A stretch of DNA of 17,839 nt from Deltaproteobacteria bacterium RIFCSPHIGHO2_02_FULL_40_28 (lineage in GTDB: Bacteria > UBA10199 > 2-12-FULL-40-28): assembly GCA_001798135.1 (NCBI GenBank), contig MGRJ01000025.1, forward strand, positions 1 to 17,839, read 5' to 3'. Positions 17,756-17,839 of the stretch are shown here, in pieces. The position numbers and the translations under genes were made by a program. The notes under the pieces are model-generated. The model saw nothing but the letters and a program-made list of their open reading frames with translations. It was not told the DNA's origin and did no database searches. How positions within the stretch are numbered: the first letter of the stretch is position 1; every line of letters begins with the position of its first letter.

Positions 17756-17839
17756 TGAACCTCCCCCGATTTGATGGACACTTTGTTAAGCGATATAGTG
17801 CTTACAAAGGAGTAGAGTATGGAAAGAAAGAAACGCATA
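17756..17839 (+). mobile_element. left end of an IS3-family element (partial at window edge)
   Basis: The left inverted repeat begins TGAACCTCCCCCGA and continues to TGGACAC and TTAAG, matching the inverted right end at 58-89 (12 of the first 14 bases, then TGGACAC exactly). The OrfA start lies 63 bp inside, the normal spacing for this family. Confidence 0.7.
17819..17839 (+). CDS. start of IS3-family transposase OrfA (partial)
   Basis: The frame ATG GAA AGA AAG AAA CGC ATA (MERKKRI) runs off the window. AAAGGAG lies 6 nt upstream. Basic starts of this kind are typical of the HTH subunit OrfA; the identification rests on the terminal repeat beside it. Confidence 0.6.

Noticed and set aside
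17638-17838. 66-codon minus-strand frame ending ARQDSNLLPQA
   Set aside because: It runs through tRNA-Arg(TCT) and the IS terminus; it is tRNA-derived and has no ribosome-binding site.

Overview
The window is a bacterial accessory region bounded by IS3-family insertion sequences. The 3' end of one copy lies at 1-89 and the 5' end of a second, same-orientation copy begins at about 17756. No ribosomal or housekeeping protein gene gives a firm taxon. Frequent Fic and DUF4143-ATPase genes, a standalone anti-sigma-like domain and an arsenic methylation operon fit an uncultivated, deltaproteobacteria-like environmental lineage, but that assignment is a low-confidence inference.

Layout. Bases 1-700 hold the IS end, a gene tail cut by the IS, a small anti-sigma-like domain protein, a 41-aa membrane peptide and a strong terminator. 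Bases 764-4628 hold two Fic-domain genes, a MerP-like HMA protein with a small upstream ORF, and a DUF4143-type AAA ATPase. The Fic genes and the ATPase have conspicuous repeat-rich promoters. Bases 10655-4631 (minus strand) form a six-gene operon with 1-10 nt gaps or short overlaps: ArsS-type radical SAM enzyme, ArsM arsenite methyltransferase, a fused two-domain arsenosugar-type glycosyltransferase, a second class I methyltransferase, a MerA/Lpd-like flavoprotein and a TVP38/DedA-like membrane protein. The likely outcome is arsenite -> methylated arsenic -> adenosylated arsenical -> sugar conjugate, with redox and membrane functions alongside.

Bases 10700-17700 are organised around tRNA genes: tRNA-Arg(TCG) at 11671-11744, a second tRNA-Arg(TCG) with a damaged D arm plus tRNA-His(GTG) at 14458-14609, and tRNA-Arg(TCT) at 17603-17676. 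Between and beside them sit cargo islets: a BRO-N/DinD-like gene next to a degenerate tRNA-3'-end-like sequence, a second AAA ATPase, a HigBA-like toxin-antitoxin operon with an overlapping third gene, and an unrecognised 896-aa protein built from three degenerate repeats of one helical module. A 127-bp foldback element lies between the tRNA-Arg(TCT) promoter and the tRNA.

The metabolic operon has good Shine-Dalgarno sites. The toxin-like and ATPase genes have -10 boxes only 5-15 nt from their start codons and no Shine-Dalgarno, so several probably make leaderless or nearly leaderless mRNAs. The most novel candidates are the triplicated 896-aa protein, the three-gene toxin-antitoxin operon, the arsenic operon with its fused glycosyltransferase, and the tRNA-Arg islet arrangement.
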